Shown: one piece after another, positions 33,915-48,300 of the stretch | Layout of the letters: every line of letters begins with the position of its first letter | Numbering within the stretch: position 1 is the stretch's first letter | NCBI GenBank assembly: GCA_032622095.1 | Contig: CP136069.1 | Span: forward strand, 153,253,043-153,317,042 | Direction of reading: 5' to 3' | Source: Siphonodentalium dalli | Lineage: Eukaryota; Mollusca; Scaphopoda; Gadilida; Siphonodentaliidae | DNA length: 64,000 bases | Notes under the pieces: generated by a model | Database searches by the model: none | The model's input: only the letters and a program-made list of their open reading frames with translations | What the model was told of the DNA's origin: nothing | Made by a program: the position numbers and the translations under genes

Positions 33915-36900
33915 CACCGTTACATCTCCATAAAAACAGTCCACATGACAGTTAATCCTAATATTTATATACATTTAGCGAAAAAGCCACTTTGTAAATA
34001 TAATTAAATCGAAAAGTGTATCGTGACAAGATCAGCCCAAAATACCCAATAGCACCCTTGGCAAAAGTTAATAGGAACAATTTCTCTTCATGTTGAAACC
34101 CGATGATGTATTAAGTCAATCCTGCGCGAGTCAAAATGCGCCCAAAGCATTACGCATTCGTCTTTCCAAACCTAATGACGTATCGATGGTGTTATTAGCT
34201 TGGTGTTATTAGGCTTTGCGCATTCACCGAGAAATAACTGCAACTAGCCACGTGGGCGCCGACCAATCAGAATGCTGGATTTAGTGATGACAACACTTAG
34301 TGTGTAAATATACTCCAATAACCCACATGTGTATACGGTTGTCGATGTTATCTATGACTACACGTATACGATGGCAATTACTATGATATGATGAGGTCAC
34401 TGGTAGGTTAAACTTCATCTATACCACTCCCTTTACCAATTGTATAGCTTAAGACAAAAACTAAATACTCCAAACTATATGGGCAAAAGTGTAAATCTTA
34501 CAGGGAGATCCCATTGGCGATGGTTTAAGTTATTCAAGGGTTCGCCCCCACACACACATGCATTAAGCGTTTATATACAGGTATAACTGATATTACGCAC
34601 TCATAGGGTATATACTGCCAGGCTGTTCTGGCGATGTCATATGAGCTATGGGGCTATCTCGCAGAACAAAACATTTCAGGTATAATTTGCAGATGTAATT
34701 TAATTTCGGTAAATATACAATAAAATGTTTTATCAGCATACGCCAAATAGTACGACAAATAAAAAAACGGAACGTCGGTAAACAGGTAACGGAAACAACT
34801 TATATAAGAAAGGATTAATCAACAATGTCTGACGTTGCATATATGATGTATACCGTATAATAATATGCAATAATCAACTAGTAACATATATAATAAATGT
34901 AGTGTATTTGCACTGTATTTTTAGATATTTTCTGTTTGTACATTCGTTACTTTATGTTTAACGAATACGGTTTATTTAAAAAAAAAATGGGAGCTATGGG
35001 GTAATTTTGATCAATATCGTACTCGCTATATTGCGTACCGGTTAGACTTTTTGCAGGATGTATGTATTCGCGGATGTCTCATTATTGCATTATGTAACTT
35101 TAATGACCGCGTTAATTGCTTTCGATATAATTTAGGTCTGAACAATGGCGGGCCACTCTTGAGGATTTTATTACGTGAACACAATGCCCACTATAATAGC
35201 TAACATTGCTGATGGAGTATGTCTCAATTGAAATGTAGACTATTTGTTCGTATTGCGATGTATCGGGGTGTATTTAATCATATTAGTAGATTGTAGGACC
35301 GCATTTAGAGGCTACCTGGTGTGGTGAAACAAACCTTTAGTGATAATCCGTATATGTTGTAATCATTTGAAGGATTAGTTTCTTTAAGGGTGGATACACA
35401 CATGCATGTAATGTCTGTATGTAAAATACATGTATTTGACATGGTCACACCAATCATTGATAGCATTAATCGCCTGTCCGCGATCGTTCCATTTCAACAG
35501 GCGAGATCAGTGAGTAGTTATAAGCCAAAATCAAACTAACTGTTATCAAGAGATTTCAGGCCAGTCATAAACATGTCTTTTTTCATGGGTGTCGAAATGA
35601 ATAAATCCTGTCTGATATCTGTTGCTGTTTTTCACGAGTTTTAGTTCATTTCGAAAAGTGGATTTGAGTCTGTAGATTTTATACTTGATTTGTTTCTCGT
35701 CATTTCTTGGAAACAGGGTCATCCAAAATAAAAATAAATGTGTAGACTTTTGAAGCTCTTTTAGGACGATTGTGATACATGAGTGTTTAATGCCCCACAC
35801 ACTGACTCCCAATTTAATCTCGTCCAGCAAAACCCGAACGGCTCTAGATCTCTGGATCCACATTTTGGAAGTGCTATATTAATACACATGGCAATCAACT
35901 AACTCATACATGGTGAATTCCTTGTTAAGTGATTTAGCCTAATCGGACAACGCCGAATCGAGCCAGGATAAGGATATTTGTTTCTCGTCTATGCATGGCC
36001 TCAGCTCAAATTTTAACAATCCGATGGTGCTCTCATGCCTTGAAAATTTAAGGCATTGGAAAATTAAGACAGACAATACCAGTTTGTTGAGATTGCTCGG
36101 ATAATTTGAGGGCGAGCTCATGTGATAACTTTCAATTGGGATTTCCTTGCATATATCCATTACAGCGCCAAAAACATTAATGCAGGTACAGCGTTGAAAG
36201 ACAAAAGAGTCACCCCCCCCCCCCATTTTAACCCAGAATTTACAGAGCAGTACAATTTGTACAAATGTATATGTTTCTCAGGCCAAAGGATGAACAAGTT
36301 CCTAACTGTCACCATTTTAGCCTGTACAGGCTTGAATTATCACATTTTGGACCATAATCCATGATTGGGGGAGGGGGTTGGTTCTCGAAAGTTTCGAATA
36401 ACTAAGGGATTTAGTTGAATGTATCGGCCGGGATTATCTGGGCAAGAATGTACAACATAATGTTTTACTTAAATATTCCATAGTTGTAAATTGTGCGTAT
36501 ATAACACAAGAGAGGAAATTTGACGTAGTTGTGGACTCGTAGCTAGACAACCCTGTTCCCGAATGAAGACATACATGCAGCAACACCACCTTCTGTATAC
36601 CTTCAAATTTAAAGCTGTACTAATATGTTCATAATTATATGAATAGCATCAATTGCTGCATATGAGATTAATCACTCGTAGCAAACAGGCACGACAGATA
36701 TGACTGTCAACTACAATATTTACAAATCAGGAGTGGCTTCGTGGCTCCAGGGGGGGGGGGTATAGGACTCATGTTGCTGCATGCCCCCCTCCGGTCGATG
36801 AAATATGTAATGGTCAGTCCGGTAGCTTCTGGTATAATATAGCACCCATGTTGGGGATCATAGCCCCTGCATTGTGGAAATCCTGGGACCATCACTGGTA

Positions 36901-37500
36901 TACAATCAAGAGAAGACTGACAATGATTTAAACAGAACGTCCAACATTTGGGTTATCGCGCGAACAATTATTTTAAGCGGCCTGACGACTTCGTCCAGTC
37001 AACGACTCTCTACACGTTCAGAGCTTTACTCACTGTGGTCAAACATATAGCCGCACTGATTGGGTTGTCAGCAGACACATATTACATGGTCTGTATGATC
37101 CATGTAAAACGCCAAATACACGATATTTACAGAGATTACATGCATGTGTGTATCCACCCTAACGGAATTCTGATGTGGTGCATTCATGAAACCAATATAT
37201 TCTATATTATGTATATGCCTAATAATATGACATTGAGTGCGTTACCATTTCTGACTATGGTTTCCTTGTACGGATAGCGCTGCATGATCTCATGGAACCG
37301 GACGTAATTATAACGACTCGTACTACAATGGGAAGCGTCTAGCCTGTCGATTATTACGGGAGATTTCTCAGCGTTCATATCATGTAATTATGATTTCACG
37401 GTGACTGGACTGTCGGACATGGCTGTGGCCAAGCTGCCTGCAGCTCCATCAACGCTCACGCTACGAATTACCGTCAGCATTATTTGAATCAGGGTTAATG
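33915..37500. other. Unidentified sequence, no supported gene
   Basis: Contains C12 (36213-36224) and G11 (36750-36760) tracts and a TAACGGAATTCTGATGTGG block at 37160 shared with 29130, 30720 and 58650. A 105-residue minus frame (35546-35863) shows no recognisable family, and no exon could be supported. Confidence 0.4.
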
Positions 37501-37510
37501 GACTGCTACT

Positions 37511-37573
37511 GGACATTCGTAAACAATATATGGTCGAGGGCGTAGCCCGAGACCATTTGGTTTATGAATGTCC
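37511..37573. repeat. Short hairpin
   Basis: GGACATTCGTAAACAATATA pairs imperfectly with the inverted ..TTTATGAATGTCC. The stem continues through TGGTC/GACCA around GGGCGTAGCCC. Confidence 0.8.
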
Positions 37574-37823
37574 TGTCGCGAGACCTAAAACACAGGCTGA
37601 AATGTATACCGATGAATGCAACATATAAGAAGGTTTTAGGTTTTATGTATATAGGGCCTATACAAAATAGTCCTCGACTCAGAACAAAACCACGCCCATT
37701 GACACGAATCGTGTGAGTTATGGTTGCACGTGGGCTGCATGTCGTGATGACAATAAGCTAGATCACTGGGTCGCGGCCGTATTGGATTCTAGCTGCGTTC
37801 CATAGTTTCAGAGATTCTTCCAA

Positions 37824-37968
37824 CCCCGGTTCCGTGGTTTTAGTGCTACTGGTACAAGTTTTGGAGTAGAATTTCCATATATGGAGCTTTTTAATTATTC
37901 ATGACTTCCATATATGGACTGCTACTCCAAAACTTAAACCTGTAGCACTAAAACCAAGAAACCGGACC
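37824..37968. mobile_element. Palindromic MITE
   Basis: CCGGTTCCGTGGTTTTAGTG pairs with CACTAAAACCAAGAAACCGG, and the inner TCCATATATGGA occurs on both arms. Arms are about 60 bases. Confidence 0.85.
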
Positions 37969-38466
37969 TTCGTGGATTCAATGTGGCTGCGAGTTAGTGC
38001 CAGGGCGTATAGTGTATAGGCATGATACAGCTGCCCGGTACAGCATTGAACAAAATGTAGATATAAGACATTTTGGAAAAGTTTGGTTAGCATTATTTTT
38101 GGGTAATTAATCAATTCTGGCAACTAAAGCGTCTTTTGAAGAAATGTTGTTGTTGTTGTTGTTGGAATCTGATGCTATCGGATTGCATGTGTACCCTTAA
38201 GAGCATCTATTTTTCAAATTATGAGAATCCCGAAAGATGGTGGCCACTGGTGAAAGATCAACCGAAACTTACAGATCGTCGTGTTTTTCTTGTTTGACAT
38301 CCGTTTGGTAACTTAAAGTCCAGATGCTTCAAACTTCAACTTTTCGCTTTTTGGTTTCATATTTGTTTCGTAGCAAAAGACGATTATTAACCGATTTCCA
38401 TAGAATTACAGAACATTTTATATGTTTGCAATTTAACTGCCCATTGAGGTGTTATTGCAATAACAT

Positions 38467-38774
38467 TTTTTATTATATACTTGCCCATGAATTATAAGGT
38501 TTTGGCAGTGAGATATAAGTGATATCCCACTAGTGAGTGATATCAGCTTGAAATTTCTGATATATTGACATTCATTGGGGGGCCATAGGCAAGTAACTAA
38601 AGTATATAATAAACAGAATATCCACACTTTTTCCGTGGATATGGGTTAAATCTCATTCGTGATGACAAAACATTTGAATTTCCACTCCTGGATAAAGCCA
38701 CTCGTGGAAATTCAATGTTTTGTCATCACTCATGAGATATAACCCATATCCACTGAACAAGTGTGGATATCCTC
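38467..38774. mobile_element. Two adjacent palindromes (CTCTATAT-end MITE, copy 3, plus a weaker one)
   Basis: 38614-38774: AATATCCACACT pairs with AGTGTGGATAT, and GATGACAAAACATTTGAAT with its inverse. The right end TATCCTCTATATA matches copies 1 and 2. 38467-38613: TTATTATATACTTGCC pairs with the inverted AAGTATATAATAA region around a GATATCCCACTAGTGAG core. Confidence 0.8.
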
Positions 38775-39890
38775 TATATATCTTGTATTTCAAATTTACC
38801 AACTCCATTGGCTCCAATACAACACCTTTGAAAATCCATGATCAAAAACCGAGATTTGAAAGCATCTGCTTTTACTAACTTCTTGGAAATGAAAGCGTAT
38901 ATGATTTTTCGGCGGTCTACTTGGCGTTAATACATCGGCCATTCTCTGGTTAATTTGATCAAATCCATCAATTCTAAGTCGAATGTGGACATCTGTTCTC
39001 AGAAAGATTCAAAATTAATTGTAACCGACGAAAGGCTTTACTAAAAAAGGTAAGAAAGCGTTATATTATGTACGTGATGGGCACTGATGACATTGGTCAG
39101 ACCAGCATATGGCTAGGGAATTAACTCTACCTTGCAGTTTCGGATGTGACTATAAATTGTGCTTGTGGTGGTGTCAAGGACGTGTCAAAAGAAAGCCCTT
39201 CGAACAGCACGCATTCTTGAACCGGAAGATCCCCCCCCCCCCCACTGATAGCTATGTCTCTCCAAAAAATCCGACAGAAAGTCGAATAACAACAAATTTC
39301 ACACTTAATACTTTTTGGAAAATGAAACCACAAGATCAATTTCAACCTATATCTGGTCGGAAATTTCAAAACGATGCTATATATAATATGGACGACGAAT
39401 AAGGACTGTGCGGTTGTGGGGTGGGGCGGGGGAACGTTAGCTAGCGGAGCGCGTTATAATAAGCCACTACGGAAATCTCATATAGCTTCTGACACTCGGA
39501 TGGTTAAATCTTCGAATTCCAGATCGTGTTCGCCAGGGGGCGCATATTTATCGACACTGAACAACTTAAATCAATGGATAATAGCGCATCATGAGAATAA
39601 ACGCAATTACCTTGCAAAACACCGCTTCCCAAATTACAAAATATTCATTTTCTTCTCGTCTAGGAGTCAATACGACCTTATTTGTTAAGTTCATTACGAT
39701 ATTTGTCTGCTTTTCCGGTCTAGCGCTGTGATATTTCTCGCTTGGCAAATTTAGGGATGAATAATACATGAGTGATACGACTTATATATGTGAGTCTACT
39801 AATACATGTTGACTTAAATGAGTTCCACCAATACAATAACATTCATATGAAACAAAACAGACATGTACTGTATAAACCAATGATATTATG

Positions 39891-40080
39891 TGGGGATGCC
39901 CGGTGGCTCAGTCGGTATAATACATAGCGAATTATATTCCATCATAAACCGGGATGGTGAAGCCGGAGCGCGTACGATATACACCCCTGGTTAAGTGGGC
40001 CTGCTAATTTGTTATGATGCCTGTGGGTCCTATCTGCTGAATAGTTATGATGCTGGTAGGGAAAACTGATGCTGTTAAGA
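39891..40080 (+). repeat. Possible tRNA-derived SINE head
   Basis: GGTGGCTCAGTCGGTATAAT matches a polymerase III A box (TGGCTCAGTCGG, 39903-39914). A convincing B box (GGTTCGANTCC) is missing, so it would be a decayed copy and not a functional tRNA gene. Confidence 0.35.
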
Positions 40081-40658
40081 AAATGTACCGTTATTTTTTT
40101 CTTTCTTAAGTTGTCATTTTCACGGCCTTTGGCTAATCTGAACGAATTGAGTATAAGCTAGTGTGTTTATAATGCATTCAAAAACAAATATATTTAAATA
40201 AATTTATTATACAATGTTGTGTACAGTATGTGTTTTTCTTGTACGAGTCCAGGTTGTGGTGAAAAGTCATATTGGACGAGACACGCAGTGTATAATGATA
40301 TTTTTATTATCAATTTGTATGTTTATCCAAATTTTGGGAATAATACTTTTGTGGTTATTTTTGGTATTTGTCGGCATTTAATTCTCTATAAAAGCCTGTA
40401 TTTGATCAACATAAAGCATGATTTGGAATAGTAAACACGGAAGTGAAAAAAAACTCAACTCGGAAGTGAAACTCTGCTCAATCCACCAGTGTTGCGCGCG
40501 CATCACAATTTCACCGATTCATTTCGCAATAGAGTTAATTCGTGACGTCACGGAGTCCCAATAAAAAAGTCATTTTGAACACTCGGGAGTCCAATGTGTT
40601 TTCCCCCCCCGGATTATTACGTGACGGCTTTTGCCCAATCAGAAAAAGTGTTATGCAG

Positions 40659-40967
40659 TTAAGGGATGGATAATAATATGAAATATTTAAATAATGCTGG
40701 AAACCGACCATAATAAAAAATAGCTATTCCTGTCATTTTGCAAACACATATAGAAGCAGCCATGATTAAAGTACAGTTTAGTGAATCCCCAGTAAAATTA
40801 ACCATATGCGTGCTGGCTGCTCCACCAACAAAACTGACAATGTCAACTTCAACAAAGCAAATTATTTTGGCAAAGACCCCTATCGTCAATAATAACAACT
40901 CCATATCCTCACATAAATCACCATCCCTCATACAATGTATATAGTAATTTGAAAGACTTGAGGCCAC
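40659..40967 (-). other. Unassigned open frame
   Basis: A 102-residue frame with several hydrophobic stretches on the minus strand, and an equally open antisense frame. No family recognised and no splice context. Kept only as a landmark in a gene-free stretch, it is probably non-coding. Confidence 0.15.
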
Positions 40968-41112
40968 TGAACCGCATTGATCAGTAGTCGTTTAAGGCTC
41001 TATTGATACCGTTCAGATTCAAAGGGACATAATTCATACCTCAGAATTAGGAATATATGACTTAGGTGACAAGTTTTTCAAAAGAACAAAACAAATGTCC
41101 TAAAAAAAAAAT

Positions 41113-41515
41113 TAAAGGTACTAAATCCGATCAGACGGCCCCCATATCATCAAGTTACACCAACAACAACATCTCTTCAAAATTCGCTTTTGTTATCAGA
41201 ATCGATTAATTACAACAAAATAATGCTAACCGCGGTCAACTATGGTATAATATTTTCCAAAACGTATCAACATGTTGTTCAAAGAAATAAAGCCGTATTA
41301 TCACTTGCCAATCACGAAATTTGGCCTCGTTAAATTACCATTTGATTTTAGAGTTATCCATCTTCATCCGCAATTTTGTCCGAGAAATCGGTTTCACTAC
41401 TCGTTTCTGGGCCACAACTAATTACACATTTCGAGAAATAACAAATTTCAAAAATCGATATCTGATCACTCTGAGCTTTGGTGGGTGGATTCCTCGACTC
41501 GAATCAAATATTTTT
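41113..41515 (+). mobile_element. TTAA-type MITE, right end missing
   Basis: TTAA then AGGTACTAAATCCGATC at the left, with the family interior (TCTGGGCCACAACTAATTAC, CTGAGCTTTGGTGGG, TCGACTCGAATCAAATATTT). It breaks off near 41515. Confidence 0.75.
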
Positions 41516-41949
41516 CAATGGTTTACATGTTCAAATAAATTCACTTTGGTAGAGAACATGGATTTACTTTTGAAAATCAGGAAGTGTTTTTTTTAAGACC
41601 ATCAATGTTGAAAGTATTAATCTGTGCGCTACCTTTACGGTTTAAACATGTTATGCTCGTAGGTATCCAGTATTAAATTTTCAAATAATTGCTGATTGTA
41701 GTGCAATTCGCGATTGCGCGCACGACATTTAAAAACAAATACATTTATGGGAAAATCGAAGGTCGATTTAAAAAATATAGGCCACATTATACCGTATACA
41801 TAATGACTTATTTCGAGAACTGATGCAATATAGCCAACCATATGTTGGACGCCGGCTTGGATAACAAAGATTCCCCAAAGCGGATTTTGGATGTTATTCT
41901 TGAGGCTTTTTCTGCGTCGAATGACAGTAAATTTAGCTTGTATCTCGGT

Positions 41950-41972
41950 GGGGGGGGGGGGGGGGGGGGGGG
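41950..41972 (+). repeat. Poly(G) tract, 23 bases
   Basis: An uninterrupted G23 in otherwise single-copy-like DNA. It is one of about eleven poly(G)/poly(C) tracts of 11 bases or more in the window. Confidence 0.98.
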
Positions 41973-42329
41973 CAAAACAATATTTGCAGTAAGGTATGCC
42001 GGGGGTGCATGGGTGGTTCAAGAGGCAAAAATAAAACGAATGTTTTCCCCTCACTAACTCACATATATTTGATAATACATTGGCACAGTGTTTTCACAAA
42101 ATTTTAGGAATTTGCTCCAGTCAAGGGTTAATTTTTTACTAAACACCCATTGACGAGTAGTTAACTTATTATATGTTTAGATAATAAGTTCAACAAACGC
42201 CCATAATACTGCACCATGTTTTTTTTTAATTAGTACATGCACCTAGATATATTTCTCCAACAATAGAAATGAATCTTTCTACACACTTGATTTCTCTCTC
42301 TGTTTATTCTGTCCGTCTGTCGTCGGCCA

Positions 42330-45300
42330 GGCAAATATGGACATAGGTGTCGCCTGGAGAGGGAATTTATGAGACCTACATTTTTGGTTAGCGTAAATAC
42401 TAAATTTTCGGAATCCGTATGTTGGATTTGTCAGATAGGCGGACTTTTTTCTCAACGCGTGGTTTTCTTGAGGCACCCGATGAAATAATCGGTCATTTTT
42501 TAAATAAAGCTGACATTTTTGACCGAGTATTTTCACACATTTTGAGAAGAAATATTGTCCAATATTGATACCTGAGAGTGGGGCGATAACCAGAGCATGG
42601 TAATACATGTAACTATTGAATCTAGGAACTGCAGTCATGACGTCATGTGACGTCAAATAATATTTTGGGCGTGACAAATATGACGATTCACGCAAAGCGT
42701 TGTCTTTCGTTTCTTTTAAATCGTAAAGTAAGACGGGTATGCCGCATTGTTTTATACCATGGGAAACTACTGCCAATTGGCTATATTTATATATATAATT
42801 TATCGCTTCAGGCCGCATTATTTTTTATCAGAGGCAGAAAAATTAACCCTCCCCTAAAGGTAAGATGCGCCATTCTGTGGTATAAGGCACACATAACTCA
42901 CGGTTACATGTCAATAGGCTTAATTAACACAACGGCCGTTGATATTCTGCTAAAGAATGTAATAATATATAAATTTCTGTCTGCAATCTCGAACATTAAA
43001 GTAGAAACAAATATATAATGTACCCCCAAACCCGAAAGTTTAATAAATTTTAGAATTTTTCCAAAAAAGTGATATAAAACGCATTTTTTTTATTTTCTGG
43101 AAGGCAAAACAAGAACAGAATTGTAAGGGTGGAGATAATTGGTGTATACGGCAATTTGATTCCGCTTTGGATTAAAAAATGACATACTAACCCAAAATGG
43201 CTGCCAATATGGCAGCCGCAATATAGGTGGAAATTGGGAAATATGTAAGAACGCACATTTACTTGTTTAAATGGATTAACTAACAAATCGGTCGTTGATG
43301 AACTGCTAATCTCTAGTTTAAGGTATATATCCCAATCTACAAACTCGAACAATAAAGTGAAAATATTACACAATGCACCTCCTGGCACATTTAAAAATAA
43401 TAAAATTTAGGTATTTTTCTCCAAAAATAACCTAAAACCATTTTTTGTCATCTTCTCGGAAGCCATAACGCGCAGAATGTAGCGTAGTGGAGACGTTTGG
43501 TGTGTACGATAATTCAATGTCGTTTTTAGATTACAAAATGGCTTACTAACCCCAAGATGGCTGCCAATACGGTGGTCAGAATAAATGGTGAAATATGTCA
43601 TGTTATACTTTTATCGCCGTCATTGCCGCCATCTAATATGTCTCACACAACCCAAAGTATTATATTCATTGTATCATGTTACTCCGGGACATCATGATGC
43701 GCAATTCTATTTAAAATATCTACCAGAATGGTGCCCATTATTGACGAATCTTGCATTCATGAGTATTCGTGCTCAATTAATCCGTGTCCCTTGAAATAGG
43801 TGGCCATTTGAGCGAGGTATTTACAGATGAACAGGATTGTTTAAAACAGAGAACCGAGTAACAGTAATACATTGAATGCGTGATTGTTATTTATGCCAGT
43901 CACCTTTGACACAATCAATATGAAATTACATAAACCCGAAAATAGAAGGTCAATCTTTCTCAATGAATATTAATCCAAGTGCTACCGGATATGATGGTAC
44001 ATAACTACATATGAGGTGGATATGCCGTGGATACCATTATCGAAGTCTGGGCTAGACGAGGTTGATGTGGGTTCACACCCGACTTGATTGGGCGATAATT
44101 GGGACAGATATTAAAGCTAGATGTGAGATAAGGAACATCTCATTGTGCCATCCGATAAATACATGACCACTGCGATAATAAATGATAATTTGTTCACACT
44201 CACTGATTGACACTGAAGCAATCACATTTGAAGCAATGATTTTGATTCTGAGTCAGTGCCTCGATTAATCTGTTATATATACAATGTACAATTGCTGTAC
44301 AACCGCTTCGATCCACCGAAGACGGTCGTGATAACACAGAGTGAATTTTCCAGACCATAAATAACCATCGCCGCTTTCATTGACTATTGTCCAATAACGC
44401 AGAGAAGATGAGATTCAGAAAACGATAGCGCTCGTTGTACAAAATTAGTTCAGATTTTGCATCTTCCGAAAAAATATCTGATCAGTGATAAACATAAGAA
44501 TAGTCATGTCCAGAATGAGAATCCCTCCTGTATGCCTAACTTAATTATGCAGTTTCTGTTGAACATGATCGCCATGAAGGACTGCTTATTTGCAATATAT
44601 GAACGCGATAACCTTCAGAAATATCAAATGTTATTTCCAATTTGGTGGAAAAGTAAACTTGTCTACGTTATGTTACATCTGAACGTGTCATATTCAGACC
44701 AGGAGGCCTGTTGCTGCTGCGGCTGCGTAAAACCCATGTCATTATGTATCAATCGGGCTGTATTCAATATTCGTATTTACAGGCAACACCGGTGGAAAAC
44801 AATATGGCGAATAATTCCTCGTCCGCATATCGTCCCGATTGTATAAAGACATATGCATGTATTCATCACACGCTGTTCGGTAAATACTAAACTACAAGTT
44901 CCTTATTTCGCTCAGCACATTCGGAGTTGTTATGGATGAGTCATCGTAGTTCAGATTCTGGTCTGCACATAAGTTGTTGCTATATATCATTTTTGAGATG
45001 CAGCGACAAATTACACCAAGACTCGTGATCCCATTTTGTTTTATCCATTTGTACATCAAACACTACCACAATATAATATCAGGATACGCACTACACACGA
45101 TCCTCTCACGTCGCACATAGGGGGATAACTATAGATCCATTTGAATTTAACTGCAACACATCTGACTTTAGATATGACGGGCGGGTGGAATTATAATGCT
45201 TTAATCATGAACGGCCATAATCAAAATATGGTATGTTTTCAGACATCCGACCTGCTGGCATCAGCAGGTCTCTAACCGCATTATCTTTGGACTTATCTAG

Positions 45301-48300
45301 AAAATTATTATACGCTTCCTGGTATCAACCTGTGTATGGCATGTATAACAATAATTGCAATTGTCGTCCTTTTCATTTTGGTGTCATATAGAGCTAAAAC
45401 TTTCACTGGGATACCAAAAGTCCAAATGCATCAATCTACATGATAAAACTCCATGCCAATACTCCGATCTATACGCTGTTTTCTGAATGCACAGCCTTCC
45501 AGAAGTAAACCTAACTACTCATCAGCGTAGACAGATATGGATAATATGACTGTCCATCTAGCATGGGATAAGTGTCCATATTTGGGGTATCTCGTCTTAC
45601 AAGCAATTGTTCAGTCACTTCTGGAAATCATGAGTGCACACAGGGTGACACGAGACTCCAATACTATATTATACAGAGTAACATACAATCGAAATATATA
45701 GGGACATATTTTGACAGTTTTATGTGATTTACCACATCGCTGGTATTTTCCATGTTGGAAATGTCGCTTAGAGCCTTGACGGCGAGTCTATTGCGTGATG
45801 ATGAAACTGAACGATGTGACGGTTTGATAATTTGCTGGATATATCCTCTTGCGGACTGGGCAGCAATTGCTATTGGTCAATGAGATCCATTTATTCTTAC
45901 CTTTAGAACGGTATACAATACATGAGACCCAATTTATCAGTAGCTCCGTTCTTGTAACCACGCCTAGTTGATGGAGGGTAAATAACGATTCGTATCAACA
46001 TAGTCATTTAATGAGATATATATCCGAATTGGTTAATTGGTTAATTCTTGTTATTCGCGGTCGAATTTTGTTACAAATAGCCATAGAGATTGCCAAGTAT
46101 GCTTAAATGTCGTGTTATATTTAATATAACCTACATAATTCCCTTATTCTTACTTGACAAATCTTACTTCAGCACGAATGAATGCAATATTTGTCGATCC
46201 TCTCACTCGTGTGTATCAATCTGGTTGTCATTTTAATAGAACTGGCCACTGTTATGTCCTAGTAATGCAACATGATATGAATATAATATGACTATTGGTT
46301 GTATAAGACATTGCATTGCGATGGTGATGTTAATAGCGACATGACAGATTTTACAATTTCCATCCATATACCGGGCACCGTATTGGCAGCCATCTTGGGG
46401 TTAATATGCCATGTAGTAACCGCCGACGGCATGACATTATCGTACATACAAATTATATCCACCCACGCTACATTATTGTCTTTATGCATTTCGCGAAGAT
46501 GACAAAAATAGGTTTTCGATTAGTTTTAATTGGACTAAACTAATAAATATTTAATAAAAATTGGGGCCAGGAGTTGCTTTGTGTACCGGTTTCACTTAAC
46601 TGTTCTACTCGATGGATCGGGATATATGTACTACATAAAACTGTAGCAGTTTATCAACGGCCGTTGTGTTAGTTAAGCCATTTTGGTAAGTAATCGTGCG
46701 TTCTTACAACTTTCGCAATTCCCACCTATATACCGGCCACCATATTGGCAGCCATCTTGGGTTATTAGGCCAGTTTTTAAACCAAGACAGGACGAAATTA
46801 CCGTATACACTAATTATCTCCACCCTTAATATATTATTTTCATTTTTGCCTCCCGGCAGAAGACAACATGAATTTTAGATTATCTTTTTTGGGAAAAAAA
46901 TCTAAAATTTGTTAATATTTTTAGTCAGGATGTACAAAATGTAATATTTTTACTTTAATGCTCAACTTTGTCGATAGAAACTTATATATTAGACATTACC
47001 TTAGCAGTCCATCAACGGCGGTTGTGTTAATTTCGCAATTTGACAGATAATCGTGCGTTATGTGTGCCTTACACCACAGATTGATGCCTCTCAGCTTTAG
47101 GGGGGGGGGGGGTTGATTTTTCTGCCTTTGATAAAAAATAATGCGACCAACAGCGATAAGTGATATATTAGAACGTAGCTAATTGGCAGTAGTTTCCTAT
47201 GGTATAAAATAAATGGGCATAACCATCTCACTTCTGATTTTATAAGAAACTAAAGACAACGCTTTGCGTGAATCGTCATATTCTTCTCACTCTAAACTTT
47301 ATTTGACGTCACATGACGTCATGACTGTCATTCCGAGATTCAATGATTACATGTATTACCTTAATATGTTTATCGCCCCATTCACAGGTATCAACATTGG
47401 GTGAATATATCTTCTCAAAAGGTGTGAATATACTCTGTCAAATATGTCGGCTTTATTTAAAAAAGTACCGATTTTATCACCAGGTGCCTCAATAAAACCA
47501 CGCGGTGCCAAAAAAGTCCGCCTATCTGACAAAGCCAACATACTGATTCCGAAAGTTAAGCGTTCATGCTAATCAAAAATGTAGGTCTCATAAATTCCCT
47601 CTCCAGGCGACACGTATGTCCTCTCACGTCGCACATAGGGGGATAACTATAGATCCATTTGAATTTAACTGCAACACATCTGACTTTAGATATGACGGGC
47701 GGGTGGAATTATAATGCTTTAATCATGAACGGCCATAATCAAAATATGGTATGTTTTCAGACATCCGACCTGCTGGCATCAGCAGGTCTCTAACCGCATT
47801 ATCTTTGGACTTATCTAGAAAATTATTATACGCTTCCTGGTATCAACCTGTGTATGGCATGTATAACAATAATTGCAATTGTCGTCCTTTTCATTTTGGT
47901 GTCATATAGAGCTAAAACTTTCATTGGGATACCAAAAGTCCAAATGCATCAATCTACATGATAAAAACTCCATGCCAATACTCCGATCTATACGCTGTTT
48001 TCTGAATGCACAGCCTTCCAGAAGTAAACCTAACTACTCATCAGCGTAGACAGATATGGATAATATGACTGTCCCATCTAGCATGGGATAAGTGTCCATA
48101 TTTGGGGTATCTCGTCTTACAAGCAATTGTTCAGTCACTTCTGGAAATCATGAGTGCACACAGGGTGACACGAGACTCCAATACTATATTATACAGAGTA
48201 ACATACAATCGAAATATATAGGGACATATTTTGACAGTTTTATGTGATTTACCACATCGCTGGTATTTTCCATGTTGGAAATGTCGCTTAGAGCCTTGAC

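Noticed and set aside
39891-39965. Functional tRNA gene
   Set aside because: Only the A box is good. There is no B box at the right distance and no cloverleaf could be drawn.
41635-42054. 139-residue proline-containing protein on the minus strand
   Set aside because: The proline run is the G23 tract read in reverse, and the antisense frame is equally open.
42279-42818. 179-residue gene on the minus strand
   Set aside because: It lies in the left arm of foldback D, its counterpart in the right arms is frame-disrupted, and no family is recognised.
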